From Hexactinellida sp. DTS-2022 (Eukaryota; Porifera; Hexactinellida), in NCBI GenBank assembly GCA_028753945.1, contig JAPNXP010000009.1, positions 434,001 through 498,000 of the forward strand: a DNA stretch of 64,000 nt, given 5' to 3'. A program made the translations under genes and the position numbers. Below, in pieces: positions 52,901-62,100 of this stretch. The notes under the pieces were generated by a model. That model did not search any database and was not told where the DNA came from. It saw nothing but the letters and a program-made list of their open reading frames with translations. Positions within the stretch are counted from its first letter, which is position 1. The number at the start of each line of letters is the position of its first letter.

Positions 52901-55900
52901 ATAATATTCGATAATTATTCCCGCACATAGAAGAGAGTCAGTATTATTATTCTACATAACGGCAATCCAAATATGCAACAGCATATACCTTAGTTACAGC
53001 CATGGGCTTATGGTATTAAACGGATTAATTGAGTGAGCTACGTAATGCGGGGACGCTTCGCTGGAGAAGTTATTTCAAAGTCCGGAGGTTCGCATTGTCT
53101 CGAGTTGTCGGCGAGGGGGGCGAGGGGTACAAAAGTGGCCCCACTGGGTGCCGCCTCTTCCCGCGGACGGACGGGGGGACTCGGACCGGTTTCTGACACC
53201 TCTGGGTCGCTGTCCTCATCGCTGTCCGGCTCGTACTCCACCAGGCGCGTGGGGGTACGAACGGCGGGGGTCGGGGAGTCGGGAGCGCTGTCCTTGATAG
53301 GACTCGCGGTTATTATCGGGAGATCTGACAGGTCGGTGCTCATAGGTGCCAAGTCCTCCCCGGGGCTGCTGGAATTAACCGCGTACACGTCATCGTCTCT
53401 GTCGAACCACGCCTCCTGGTCTCGCTGCTCGCGCTGGTCCTCCCGGGCCGACCAGTGCATCATACCCTCCAGCTCGCGGATCGGGTTTATGCTCTCAGCC
53501 TCTCGCATGCGGTCGTATTCTAACTGCATCTTAGAGAACAGTTCCACGTACCCGATGTCCCGGACCTCAGGCAGGGACTCCACCACGTAGCGGAGCAGCC
53601 CACTCGTCCGCTCGCTTAGGATGAAGCTGAACAGCTCAAGACAAGCCGAGTTAATCATGTTATAATTCGGCGTAGTCTTAAGCAGCGTAGCGACCGGCTG
53701 CAATAAGTTGCTACGGACGATGTACGAGTTAAGGCCCTCCTCCTTCATACCTATTATCTTCCGAATTAATCGGATTGTTATGAGCACCAGATGAGAGTGT
53801 CTTGAGGTCAACAGGACAACAACACGCGACAACAAGTTCTTGTTTATAATGTACACTCTACTGTGGTAGGTGTGCTGCTCCACACAGAATGCCAGCAGCT
53901 GGATTATGTAGGATAGGATCTCAGTATTCTCGATTGTGTCGGTGGATCGTCCGACCCGTAAATCAGTTGTGACTGCCAGGAGTGGCGCTATCAAGTGGTG
54001 CATGCAGCTTTTGTATAAATAGGAGAGAAACGAGGTTCTATCGACCAGCTTCATTTCGGGACTGAAGTTGTCCGGGTCTATAAGAGTCTTGATGAGAAAG
54101 AAAGTGGAAGCGTCGAGAGAAGACTTGTGTGGGTCCACGAGTATGTTGATGAGGAGATTCATAATCTGTTCGTCCTCTTCTTGCAGGTCCGCTTCGAGTG
54201 TAACTTTCAGTTGAATGCTGGTGCAAGAAAACTCGGTTATGGTCTGGAGTATATCTACTCCGCACTGTAGTATGGAGTCATCGTCAGAGCTGAGGATTAT
54301 ACCCAGGGACTTCATGATGCCGTTATTCCATAGAATCTGAGAAAAGTTGTGTTTGGAAGTAGGATTCTGCGCCGCCTGAGAGAACAAACAGATCTCTTTC
54401 AGAAGAAACACGAGATCTCTGAATTTGTGCCCTACCACCTGTATATTCTCGTCCTCAATACCCGCGAATAAATCCATTAGAAATGAGTCTTCCTTTTCTA
54501 TCATTTCTACAATCTCTATTTTTTGGAACAGAATGTACTGGCCCAGGGCGCTCATAAGATTCTCCTCAAACATCGAGGGCGCTGGGAGAATTGCGTCCTG
54601 TATGTATTGCATTTTGTACATCAGGTGTATCTTGGTTAGCAGATCTCCATTAGCTATGGGGATCACATCTTTGAAGGTCGCTTGTCTCAGAATGAACTCC
54701 CTGTGAGTTGAAGGGGTAGGCAGCCTCGGGTCGTGTTCCAGACACCCTATAACGTCCATAATGCACGCCTCGCTAAGCATTATCTGCAGTATAGCGGCCC
54801 TGTTCATTAGGAAGAGATTCTTGAATATACTGTACAGGTTCTGTAGACTTGCTACGTCACTCTCCTTCTCGCAGACCTGGAACAGCTCGAGCAGCTTCCG
54901 AAGATAATCCTCGGATTCTATGGCCGCTATCACGCCGTCCTTCTTTATGACAGGGTTCGCGTACTTGGCCAGGAGCTCGTTTATGCAGGGCAAATTATCT
55001 ACTGAGCACCCGGGTAGATCGATTGTGTAGGTTGTGTCCTGTGAGTTGTGGAATATCTGATCGTCGTCAAACGCCTCCGCCCCCGAGAGATCGTCCCCTG
55101 TCTCTCCCAGCTCCTGTGTCCGACCCTGCACCTCTCGGATCTTGGACCAGACGTCGTCACAGCCCTGCTTCTCCTGGAAAGAGAGGGCTTTCTCGATCTC
55201 GTTTTCGTCCCACACTATAAGCGTAGCGTCCTGCTTTTGGTAGACCCTGTCGGTCTCGATTCGGGACTCGAGGAGGACGGACCCGTTGTCCTCGCTACGC
55301 ACAACCAGCGCCAACCCCTGTAGGTACTCGAGGAACACCACCGTCACGTGGCCCGTGCCCTTGTCCTCCCAATCGTGCATGTCGTTCAGAACAAAGAGTT
55401 TTACGCGCCTTCGAGTCTCCACTATGAGCTCGTCGACCCCGTTTTCCCGGATCCCCTCCTGCTCCTGAGAAGGATCTTGGTCCCCGTCTTGTTCTACGTC
55501 CATCTACTATAGTCTCAGGCAATTCAGACTCAAAACGAGCTGCTAAAGCACAATTCATAATCAAGCTAAAATAACTGAAATTAATCAGTCAACAAATTGT
55601 AGAGATCAGATACAATTCTACTTATAACGAATAGGAATTCATATAAACAATGTCAATATAAGGGGCCTAGCTAGTATGTAACATGCGATATTCGGGAAGT
55701 GTATATAAGTGTATGAAATGACTGAATGAGTAAAAGTAGCAATAATATTATTATGAGTGTATAAGAGAAAGCAAAGATTTAGGCTAATTATAAACCAAAT
55801 AAATGAAGTATAAAAGTCCTATACCAAATACACAATATGAATGTACCCCTCACTGCTAAACTGAGATAACTGGTACCAGAGTTTTAGTGCTGGGCTAGAA

Positions 55901-56856
55901 ATAATAAATTAGGATTAATTAGTCGTCATTAATAATTACATAATTAACAGAGCAATATATAAATTATAATACGTGTAAATCTATTTTTAGAATAACGGAG
56001 TTGTTAACTTCGTTAATATATAAATGAGTTATGAAACAATAACATAAACAGAACTATTATGGCTATTATGGAGTCAATTTTGTGAATAACTGGTTATTTA
56101 TCTTAGAAGAAATTATAATATTCGTCAGCCGAGATTGTTCATGGGTCAATAACAATTATAATTATAAAACTAACCTTTGAGATAAGAGTCGATATGATTC
56201 GTCAGTTTCCTTGTGTCAAGTGTTGAGTGTTTGTCTCTGGAATCGAGAGTATATTTCTGAATCGAGAATTGAAGCAGGCCGCATAGAGACTGTCCATACT
56301 CCTTCTGGAACACTTTACGCGTTGCCTTTCGGCAGAAATAGAACACAACAGTCTTGCTAGAAGACAGCATGCCCAGAAATCTAGCTAGATATTCAGATTT
56401 CAGTTGCGATGCGTCCTAAAAACATCCATTATAAGTAGCGTATTCTGGAAATACAATTATGAACCTCACCCTGGCAAACAGGTTGACTACGAATCTCTCG
56501 GCTAGCGCGTTGTCCCGCATGAACTGCTGTAGGAGATCCAGGTCCTTCCCGAAAGAAAAACTGTTGGAGAGAGAATCCACAGATTTGGAAGAGGAGATCG
56601 GCGAGTGGCCTCTCGCGAACATTCGCGCGGGGAAAGAGGGCGAGTAGGAGAGCGGCCAATCCGAAGCGTCCGTATCTGGGAAGTGCGTGACGTCATAGTT
56701 CTGTTTCAGACAAGCGATCAGTTCTCTTTCGAGGGAAGAATAGTCCGCCCTGTCGAAGCCTGACAGTGCCTTTATGGATCTGCTTCTGGTGTGTTTGAGG
56801 CGAGCGGATATCACACAGAGGGAGGGGGACCGCGGGTCGCTACTCTTACTAGTCAT
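46955..56856 (-). CDS. PDZ-containing protein with possible divergent Roc-COR-like region, 11 exons
   Basis: Exons (minus): 56470-56856, 56175-56415, 52709-52830, 51877-52179, 51241-51633, 49769-50894, 49206-49407, 48523-48701, 48026-48326, 47473-47702 and 46955-47169. Every junction is GT-AG with matching phase; the sum is 3,699 bases, 1,232 residues plus stop. Exons 3-4 encode a PDZ-like fold (VLGIRFRQIP, VPIITEIIPDTPAA, WVNDHLLCIKG, VQIVVQRA). A second PDZ-like unit follows (FGITF, AMISGFSPRAES, LSINDRTL). After a Ser-rich linker, LYVMVVNLEK...VKVFIVGLYDS resembles the core of Roc GTPase domains, and LGEEGLLLRPGIFLSVLRQLEKW resembles COR, but no P-loop is evident. The ROCO link is therefore weak; the gene model is strong. 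Intron 2 contains PPP4R3. Confidence 0.75.
47201..47376. repeat. MITE family E
   Basis: GGTGGATTTATCCAGGAGCG on the left, GGAGCGTATTTACAATAAAG then TCCACC on the right; interior GAAAATTTGGAATCCTCTCC. Lies in intron 10 of the PDZ gene. Relatives at about 59400-59495 and 62796-62970. Confidence 0.65.
47831..47970. repeat. MITE with CAGTGGATGCCGG ends
   Basis: CAGTGGATGCCGGTTCTAAG to CTTATATCCGGTATCTACTG, with TA on both sides (TACAGTGG, CTGTATAA). Contains two further CCGGTT-type arms, suggesting a folded palindrome. Confidence 0.75.
48351..48509. repeat. Family B MITE in intron 8
   Basis: TAGAGACTCCAGTTAATAGG to CCTATTAACGAGTCTACTG, then TA. Occupies most of the 196-base intron of the PDZ gene. 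Confidence 0.75.
48750..48934. repeat. MITE with CAGTCAACTCCGCTTA ends
   Basis: The perfect inverted repeat CAGTCAACTCCGCTTA / TAAGCGGAGTTGACTG is flanked by TA. Interior repeats CGGTTTCTCCGCTTAATCGG twice. In intron 7 of the PDZ gene. The perfect ends suggest recent activity. Confidence 0.85.
49467..49580. repeat. hAT-like MITE, right end unclear
   Basis: CAGTGGTTCCCAACCTGGGG at the left, then GTATTACGGTCAATGG and GGGGTCCACGG. Same family as 51025-51148. In intron 6 of the PDZ gene. Confidence 0.6.
50955..51228. repeat. Family G MITE interrupted by a hAT-like MITE
   Basis: GTGTTCGTATTATAGCAAGTCG and GCTATTAGGCGAAC at the left, CTTGCTATTAGGCGAATAC at the right; the middle is displaced by the element at 51025-51148. 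In intron 5 of the PDZ gene. Confidence 0.65.
51025..51148. repeat. hAT-like MITE nested in family G
   Basis: CAGTGGTTCCCAACCTGGGG to AAGGTTGGGAATCGCTG. Flanks TATTAGGG and TATTAGAG match at 7 of 8 bases, as expected for an 8-bp hAT target duplication. Confidence 0.8.
51730..51856. repeat. Family J MITE-like repeat in intron 4
   Basis: ACATCAAAAATTCGCCTTTT and CGAAGCCGGGTTTTGTATT, matching 828-927. Ends not resolved. Confidence 0.45.
52286..52612. repeat. Family G MITE carrying a nested palindrome
   Basis: CAGTGGTGTTCGTGTATAAG to TTAGGCGAACGCCACTG, flanked by TA. A second element at 52371-52530 sits in it. In intron 3 of the PDZ gene. Confidence 0.75.
52371..52530. repeat. Nested MITE with perfect 29-bp inverted ends
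   Basis: Left arm contains GAGCTGAGCTTTGTAGAG and the right arm its exact complement; the match extends through flanking TATATA and inward to CTGAACTCTAC for 29 bases without mismatch. A different family from its host. Confidence 0.85.
53038..55503 (-). CDS. PPP4R3: Protein phosphatase 4 regulatory subunit 3 (SMEK/Psy2/Falafel)
   Basis: Single exon, 821 residues. An acidic N-terminal tail precedes the EVH1/PH-like domain (about 30-135): RRRVKLFVLNDMHDWEDKGTGHV, LVVRSEDNGSVLLES, YQKQDATLIVW, ALSFQEKQGCDDVWSKI. The SMK-1 region (about 170-370) with LPCINELLAKY and armadillo-like helices follow (LCEKESD-like, FSQILWNNGIMKSLG, YNMINSACLELF). The acidic C terminus ends SPAKRPRIT, a likely nuclear signal. 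It targets the PP4 catalytic subunit to substrates in DNA repair and chromatin. The gene lies complete within intron 2 of the PDZ gene, on the same strand, so it needs its own promoter inside that intron. Confidence 0.95.
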   Translation of the reverse strand: MDVEQDGDQDPSQEQEGIRENGVDELIVETRRRVKLFVLNDMHDWEDKGTGHVTVVFLEYLQGLALVVRSEDNGSVLLESRIETDRVYQKQDATLIVWDENEIEKALSFQEKQGCDDVWSKIREVQGRTQELGETGDDLSGAEAFDDDQIFHNSQDTTYTIDLPGCSVDNLPCINELLAKYANPVIKKDGVIAAIESEDYLRKLLELFQVCEKESDVASLQNLYSIFKNLFLMNRAAILQIMLSEACIMDVIGCLEHDPRLPTPSTHREFILRQATFKDVIPIANGDLLTKIHLMYKMQYIQDAILPAPSMFEENLMSALGQYILFQKIEIVEMIEKEDSFLMDLFAGIEDENIQVVGHKFRDLVFLLKEICLFSQAAQNPTSKHNFSQILWNNGIMKSLGIILSSDDDSILQCGVDILQTITEFSCTSIQLKVTLEADLQEEDEQIMNLLINILVDPHKSSLDASTFFLIKTLIDPDNFSPEMKLVDRTSFLSYLYKSCMHHLIAPLLAVTTDLRVGRSTDTIENTEILSYIIQLLAFCVEQHTYHSRVYIINKNLLSRVVVLLTSRHSHLVLITIRLIRKIIGMKEEGLNSYIVRSNLLQPVATLLKTTPNYNMINSACLELFSFILSERTSGLLRYVVESLPEVRDIGYVELFSKMQLEYDRMREAESINPIRELEGMMHWSAREDQREQRDQEAWFDRDDDVYAVNSSSPGEDLAPMSTDLSDLPIITASPIKDSAPDSPTPAVRTPTRLVEYEPDSDEDSDPEVSETGPSPPVRPREEAAPSGATFVPLAPLADNSRQCEPPDFEITSPAKRPRIT
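55504..56174. other. Intron sequence upstream of PPP4R3, nothing recognised
   Basis: AT-rich, about 670 bases between the PPP4R3 ATG and exon 2 of the host gene. It must hold the PPP4R3 promoter if the nested model is right. No repeat or motif recognised. Confidence 0.5.
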
Positions 56857-58122
56857 GTCACTCTCTCTCTACTCAGTGTACACTATATAGGAGCCGGTCA
56901 AACGTAGGGTAACGCCAGTGTGTTACAGACCATCCTTTTGTATTACAAACAGGTCAACAAGTTTGATATAGTGACTAGGGAAGGGTATAATTTCCTATGA
57001 TTTTGCGTTTCATAACGTTTGAATGGGCCATACCTTATAAGAACATGTTCTTCTAAGTTATAACCACTAGTATATAGTAGTTGAGTTCATATTAATTAAC
57101 TCAAGCGGTTACTCAACAGTGGTTAATTATCTAATTATACTAACACCAACAAAATTAATTTGTAAGTATAAGTTAGGTTCCTACAACAATAGCTACTGTA
57201 CCACAATTATCAGCTAATCCTATAGGAACTGGAAATTAGGACTAGAAGGCTCTCATATAAGGACACTAACTCTATTTATTATATCACCTAATTATCATGT
57301 CAAGCAAGCAAGCAACACTTAGTTAACTAACTATAGCTCATAAACTACTCTCTGCTATTATTATAAAGCAGTGTAATCTTGTTAATCAGCTGATGCATGA
57401 TGATACAAAGCTAAACGAAATGTTCTCATAGCAACTAACAGCCTACAAAGGCATGTATTCGGCTTCTCAATTAAGAGTCTTACGTAATTACAATTTTAAG
57501 AAATTACAACACAAAATTGCCCGTAATATTTGCTAGGAAATATGATGCGCTGAAACTAGTTTACTAGAACAGTGGCCTAATGGCATGTCCAATTAAGAAG
57601 AGTAATTTGAGGTTTGTAGTTTCAAACAGTTCATGAATAAATTAGTCAAATAGAATTGGTTCTTCAGTCAGTTTAATCTGAAAAGTAAATATTTACAAAG
57701 AAAGCTAAAGTTCTTTGTAATCAAATGAAGATTAATATTGCAAGATGTCAAATAGCTAAGATTCCACACAAGATGGGAGAGTATACTTTGCAAGCACGTG
57801 CGGCGCAGCTTAAATATCAGCTCAGATAGGAATTCTGCTAGCATTTTGTTGCATTAAAATAGTCAATCAAAAGTTCTTATCTACTATTTCTAAAGAGTAG
57901 ATTTGAGACTCAATGTATTCCCAAAAGGTTTCGTCTAAGCTAACATTGTGTTATTAGGGATCAGTTTTCGTTCTTGATTCTTGATTTTAATAACACGGAT
58001 TTGCGGTAATAAATATAATAAAAGGTTAGGAAACCTAGCAGGAGAACATTCCCAGTAGAGATTCGAATTTGTAGTTTAAACTGGTTTCTTAATAATTAGT
58101 TACAAGCGACTTATCAATTGGA
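56857..58122. other. Divergent intergenic region, nothing recognised
   Basis: About 1.27 kb of AT-rich sequence between two divergently oriented genes. It is free of the MITE families that fill other spacers of this length. No coding signal. Confidence 0.55.
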
Positions 58123-58731
58123 ATGGCCAGCAGAAATAAGCTTTTGGGAATCAATAAAGGAAGTTTTAAGTCCGTCCCGAGACAACTAATTACAAGAGAC
58201 ACGCTGGATGAACTGATCAATACATTTATGACAGTCCCCTACAAGCCAGAGGACCCCGGTTCAGCTCACTACCTGGAGCGCTGCTGGTACCTATTCAAGC
58301 TCGACTATCATATCGGACAGGTCGCCAACAGCGACGGGTTTCTCTGTGCGCACTACCCACCCACGATTCTCATCCCGGAGCGGGAGGTGACAGAGGGGGC
58401 GACCCGAGAGAGCAAGCGGCAGATGGAGACGATCACAGAGCATAAGAGGAGGAGCGAGTGTGTGCTAGATAGCATGAATGGGAGGGGCGATCAGATGTCG
58501 TGTGAAGACGCCCCCTCCCGTCAGCTGTCTGGCTGGGTGCACGTGGAGGGGACAGAGGGGGGCCAGTACACACGGAGTCTCGAGACCAGCGGGCGTCACG
58601 GCATGGGGGAGTACGGGAGTTATGCAGTTATAGACGGGAACAGTAGCGGCACTACGGATATACCAGCTCTCAACGGAGGAATGCCTGCAAGTGGGGTGAG
58701 TAGTATATTAATTAGGGACCGTTCTAACTAG
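58123..58731 (+). CDS. MTMR14-like N-terminal region, probably a first exon
   Basis: 202-residue open frame. Residues about 24-75 (ITRDTLDELINTFM, then ERCWYLFKLDYHIGQVANSDGFLCAHYPPTILIPERE) follow the pattern of the N terminus of myotubularin-related protein 14, a PI(3,5)P2/PI3P phosphatase: ERC..LF..DY.....N..G..C.HYP..I. No phosphatase domain follows; after the match the sequence is low-complexity (GRGDQM, TEGGQYT). A strong donor GGG-GTGAGTAG at 58695/58696 suggests splicing, with the catalytic exons beyond the window. If so, CFAP45 and others lie within its intron. Otherwise it ends at 58731 as a truncated gene. Confidence 0.5.
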   Translation: MASRNKLLGINKGSFKSVPRQLITRDTLDELINTFMTVPYKPEDPGSAHYLERCWYLFKLDYHIGQVANSDGFLCAHYPPTILIPEREVTEGATRESKRQMETITEHKRRSECVLDSMNGRGDQMSCEDAPSRQLSGWVHVEGTEGGQYTRSLETSGRHGMGEYGSYAVIDGNSSGTTDIPALNGGMPASGVSSILIRDRSN

Positions 58732-58732
58732 T

Positions 58733-58804
58733 CAGGTTCTTATTTGAACATTCAAGGGACCAGAAATTGTGTTCATAATAGAGACTTCATAATAAGCAGA
58801 CCTG
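58733..58804. repeat. Short family C MITE
   Basis: CAGGTTCTTATTTGAACATT to TTCATAATAAGCAGACCTG, followed by ACTTA. The shortest copy of the family. The remaining bases to 59140 hold nothing seen. Confidence 0.6.
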
Positions 58805-59140
58805 ACTTATACTGTATACTAACCAATGTGACAGGCCATCCTTCTTGTATTACAAAATGGTCAAAAAGAGTAACATAGGGAAAGGAGTGTCTAATTTTTG
58901 GGATTTTGAGTTACATAGAGTTTGAAAGGTCCCTTAATAGCAAATATAAATTGGTTATTTATGTCGCAATCATGTATATTTTAGTTTAACATACATATCC
59001 ATAGTCTTAATGTTAATACTGACTACTGAATATAACGAATTCATTAGTATACATTGGATAGATGAGTACAGATAATAACATAGTAATTAGTACACAAATA
59101 GTATTGAGTAGCGTATAGTGATCGGGTAGTAGAAAGGATG

Positions 59141-62100
59141 TTAAGACATAGTGAATGAGACGGGGTGAGGTGCGTGTAACCGGCGACTGACCTCAGCTGT
59201 GTATTTAGTGGGAATACCGGCGTCTTTAAGCTCCTGGAGTTTGCGCATCTTTATTTCGTCCAACTTCTTCCTGCGGTCTTTAGCCTCCTGGTCCAGCTTT
59301 ATTCCCTCTTCGAAGAAGTCGCTCCTTCGCTGGAGACGTTCCTCCTCCTTGCTCTTAACCTGCTTGCGCACCTATAGAGTTGTACAGGGATTATACAGGG
59401 CATAATTTGGGATCCTCTCCTATCCGTAACATTAATTTGTGAATTAGGCGTGTGGAAATTGGATCAGACCAGGATTAGGAGCGTATTCACAATGGCTGTA
59501 TAATACACTGGTGTTGTATCAAACCACATTACAGCAATGCCAGGCATTTGTCCTATTAAACAGTTATTCGATTGTATCAGTTATCTACAGTTGTTCGTTC
59601 ATCGCTTGCACTAGGACTTAACGCACTAGCTTATATATCAAACATATTATTATACAATAGAACTTGTTAATAAGAACAGGATAATACGTATATCCGATGA
59701 GTGAGTACTAATTTTACGGTCCCTTGTTGTACGTATAACGAGGTTCTACAGTCTATATAAATGTGTGGTTAGAAGGACGTAATAGTCTATGTATTACTGA
59801 TTACGCTCCTATCCTGTACCTGTTCTGAGTAGGCCTTGTTCTTGGTTGCGTGCTGTTTGGAGAGCTCCTGGTCCTTCTGCTGGAGCTCCTGCTGCACCTG
59901 CAGAACTCTAGAGAACTCAGCGCGGTCCCTCTGGGCCTGGAGAGACAAGAAGTGCTCCTTGTCATTAATCTGCTGCTGTCTCGCCTCCTTAAGCATACGG
60001 TCGTTATCAGCTTTCTTCTCAGTCGTCTCTTTCTGCTTCTTTCGCCAGTCCCTCTCGAACTGCTCCTGGTTCCGCTTGGCCCTGAGTGCGTCTTTCTCCG
60101 CCTGTACGTCCTTGGCTCTCTCCTGCTGCTGACGGAGTCTGGCGATCTCTTTCTCTTTCTCGGCGGCCTGACGCTCCTGCTCCTTCTGGTAGGCCTCCTC
60201 GCGAGCCTCCTTCTCCTTGATGTACTCCAGCACCTACGCACTCATAACTACCGTACTGAGCCATAGCTATTCGAACTGATAACCATGGTACAGAGATTCA
60301 TTCTTATAATTAATATAATTCTGTTTATAATTCTGTAAAACTTCTGCTATAGAACAGTTGTTCGTAATCCCAGATAAACGTCACTTAGTATTTTAGAATT
60401 TCAACAAGTGAGAATTCGTTTAAAATATTATATTTCTCGAAACTTTCATTGTCTTGACTCTCAAATAAAAAATATGTTAGAAATAAAACCTGTGACGTAA
60501 ACGCTACTACGTCATTATGACTACGGAATTAAGAATTAACTCGGAAACAATTAAACGGAATTTGAGTTCAACGCTTGAATTCTGCCATATGCCTTCCCTC
60601 TATGTTAATTAACATATGAATTGGTAGTAGTTGCATGTGGTTGGCAAGACAATGGAATGTAAGTGACAACTGTCAGGAGGTTTTAATGAATGCAAACGGA
60701 TTCCTATTCTACATTTCTATTACTTGCTATACGTGTTCTCTTATACAACTTACTACCGCTTGAATATACCATCAACTCTATACATTTTAAGCATGCCTTC
60801 TGCCCATACGCGTAACTAGCTTATGTGTAATCACTAATCAAGCATCCTTACTTAATTCGTTTCCTCAAATCTTTACAGTTTAAAGGTAACACAGTAAGAA
60901 TTAGATTAGAGTCTAAACAGATGGCTAATGATGCTATTGTATACTGCTTAGACAAGTTACTTGTACTCGAGTGAATAGAACATAATTTCACAGTTATTAA
61001 TGTGGTTGGTGTCTTAAAGAAATGGCATTCGGGACAAGACGGTAGCATGCTATAGCGGTTAATCTGTCAAAGAGCAAGTGTTGTGATTATACTCCTTCTG
61101 TACTATAAGGAATATTCAAATTAATAACTTAAAAGTAAATTAATAAGTTAGATTTGGAATATTCTATAGTTTTAGATATTTTGTTTTCTCTGTACCAGTC
61201 TTGGGAACTGATATTTGTAAGAAATTCCAGTTAATAAGCACATTGTTTCAGTCCCCATAAAGTCCAGTGACACCTCTTAATACGAATATCCGAAAAGACG
61301 AACAAATTTCGACGGTACAGTGTTTTATACTAACGAGAGTAGAAAGTACGTATTCTGAATAAGGAGTAAATAATTAATTAAGTAGTTAATGGATTTTAAT
61401 TATTTAGAAATCTTATTAAACCCACTCCCGTCATTAATTAGTTCTGCCTAAAAAGATTAAAATCTTACAAGTATCACAGCGTAGGTTCCAACACAACAGT
61501 ATTGATTCCCATCTGCCTCACAAACCAAATAGCATAGAGATTAAGAACGCGAATAGAACTCAGAAATCTAGTGATATTGGCAGCTCAATTAGCACCATTA
61601 AAAAGAGATTCCAAGTAAGAGATTCTCAATTAATATATGGCCTTGATTCGAATTGAAAATGTTTACGAAGCCTTGAACCCTCAAGTCAGTCTGTCAATCA
61701 CAACAATGGCAACTCGTATAAATACACAGCGCGAGTTACTAAAACATTAAACATTTAAAAAGACTAACTTTGAAATTACGCTTCACAACAATGATAACAG
61801 CAACTTATAACATGTTCTCATTCAACAAACTGTTGAACTCTCCTCGCAAATACAAAGATACTACTCTCTCCTTGAATAAGGAACCTAAGTTAGTTCCGGT
61901 TACAGACACCTACACTAACGAGGCACTAACGCCCCAGGGTACCTCGCGGCGCTCCTGCTACCCGGCTGACGACATTCAGCAGCGAGCGGCCGAATTTCTG
62001 GTATCAAGCAACTTCATGTATGTCCCCAATCGCAATGACTTAGGCAGCTCTCTGCTCGCGAGCAAGAGAGACGAGTTCGAAGGCACCCTCACGGACACAG

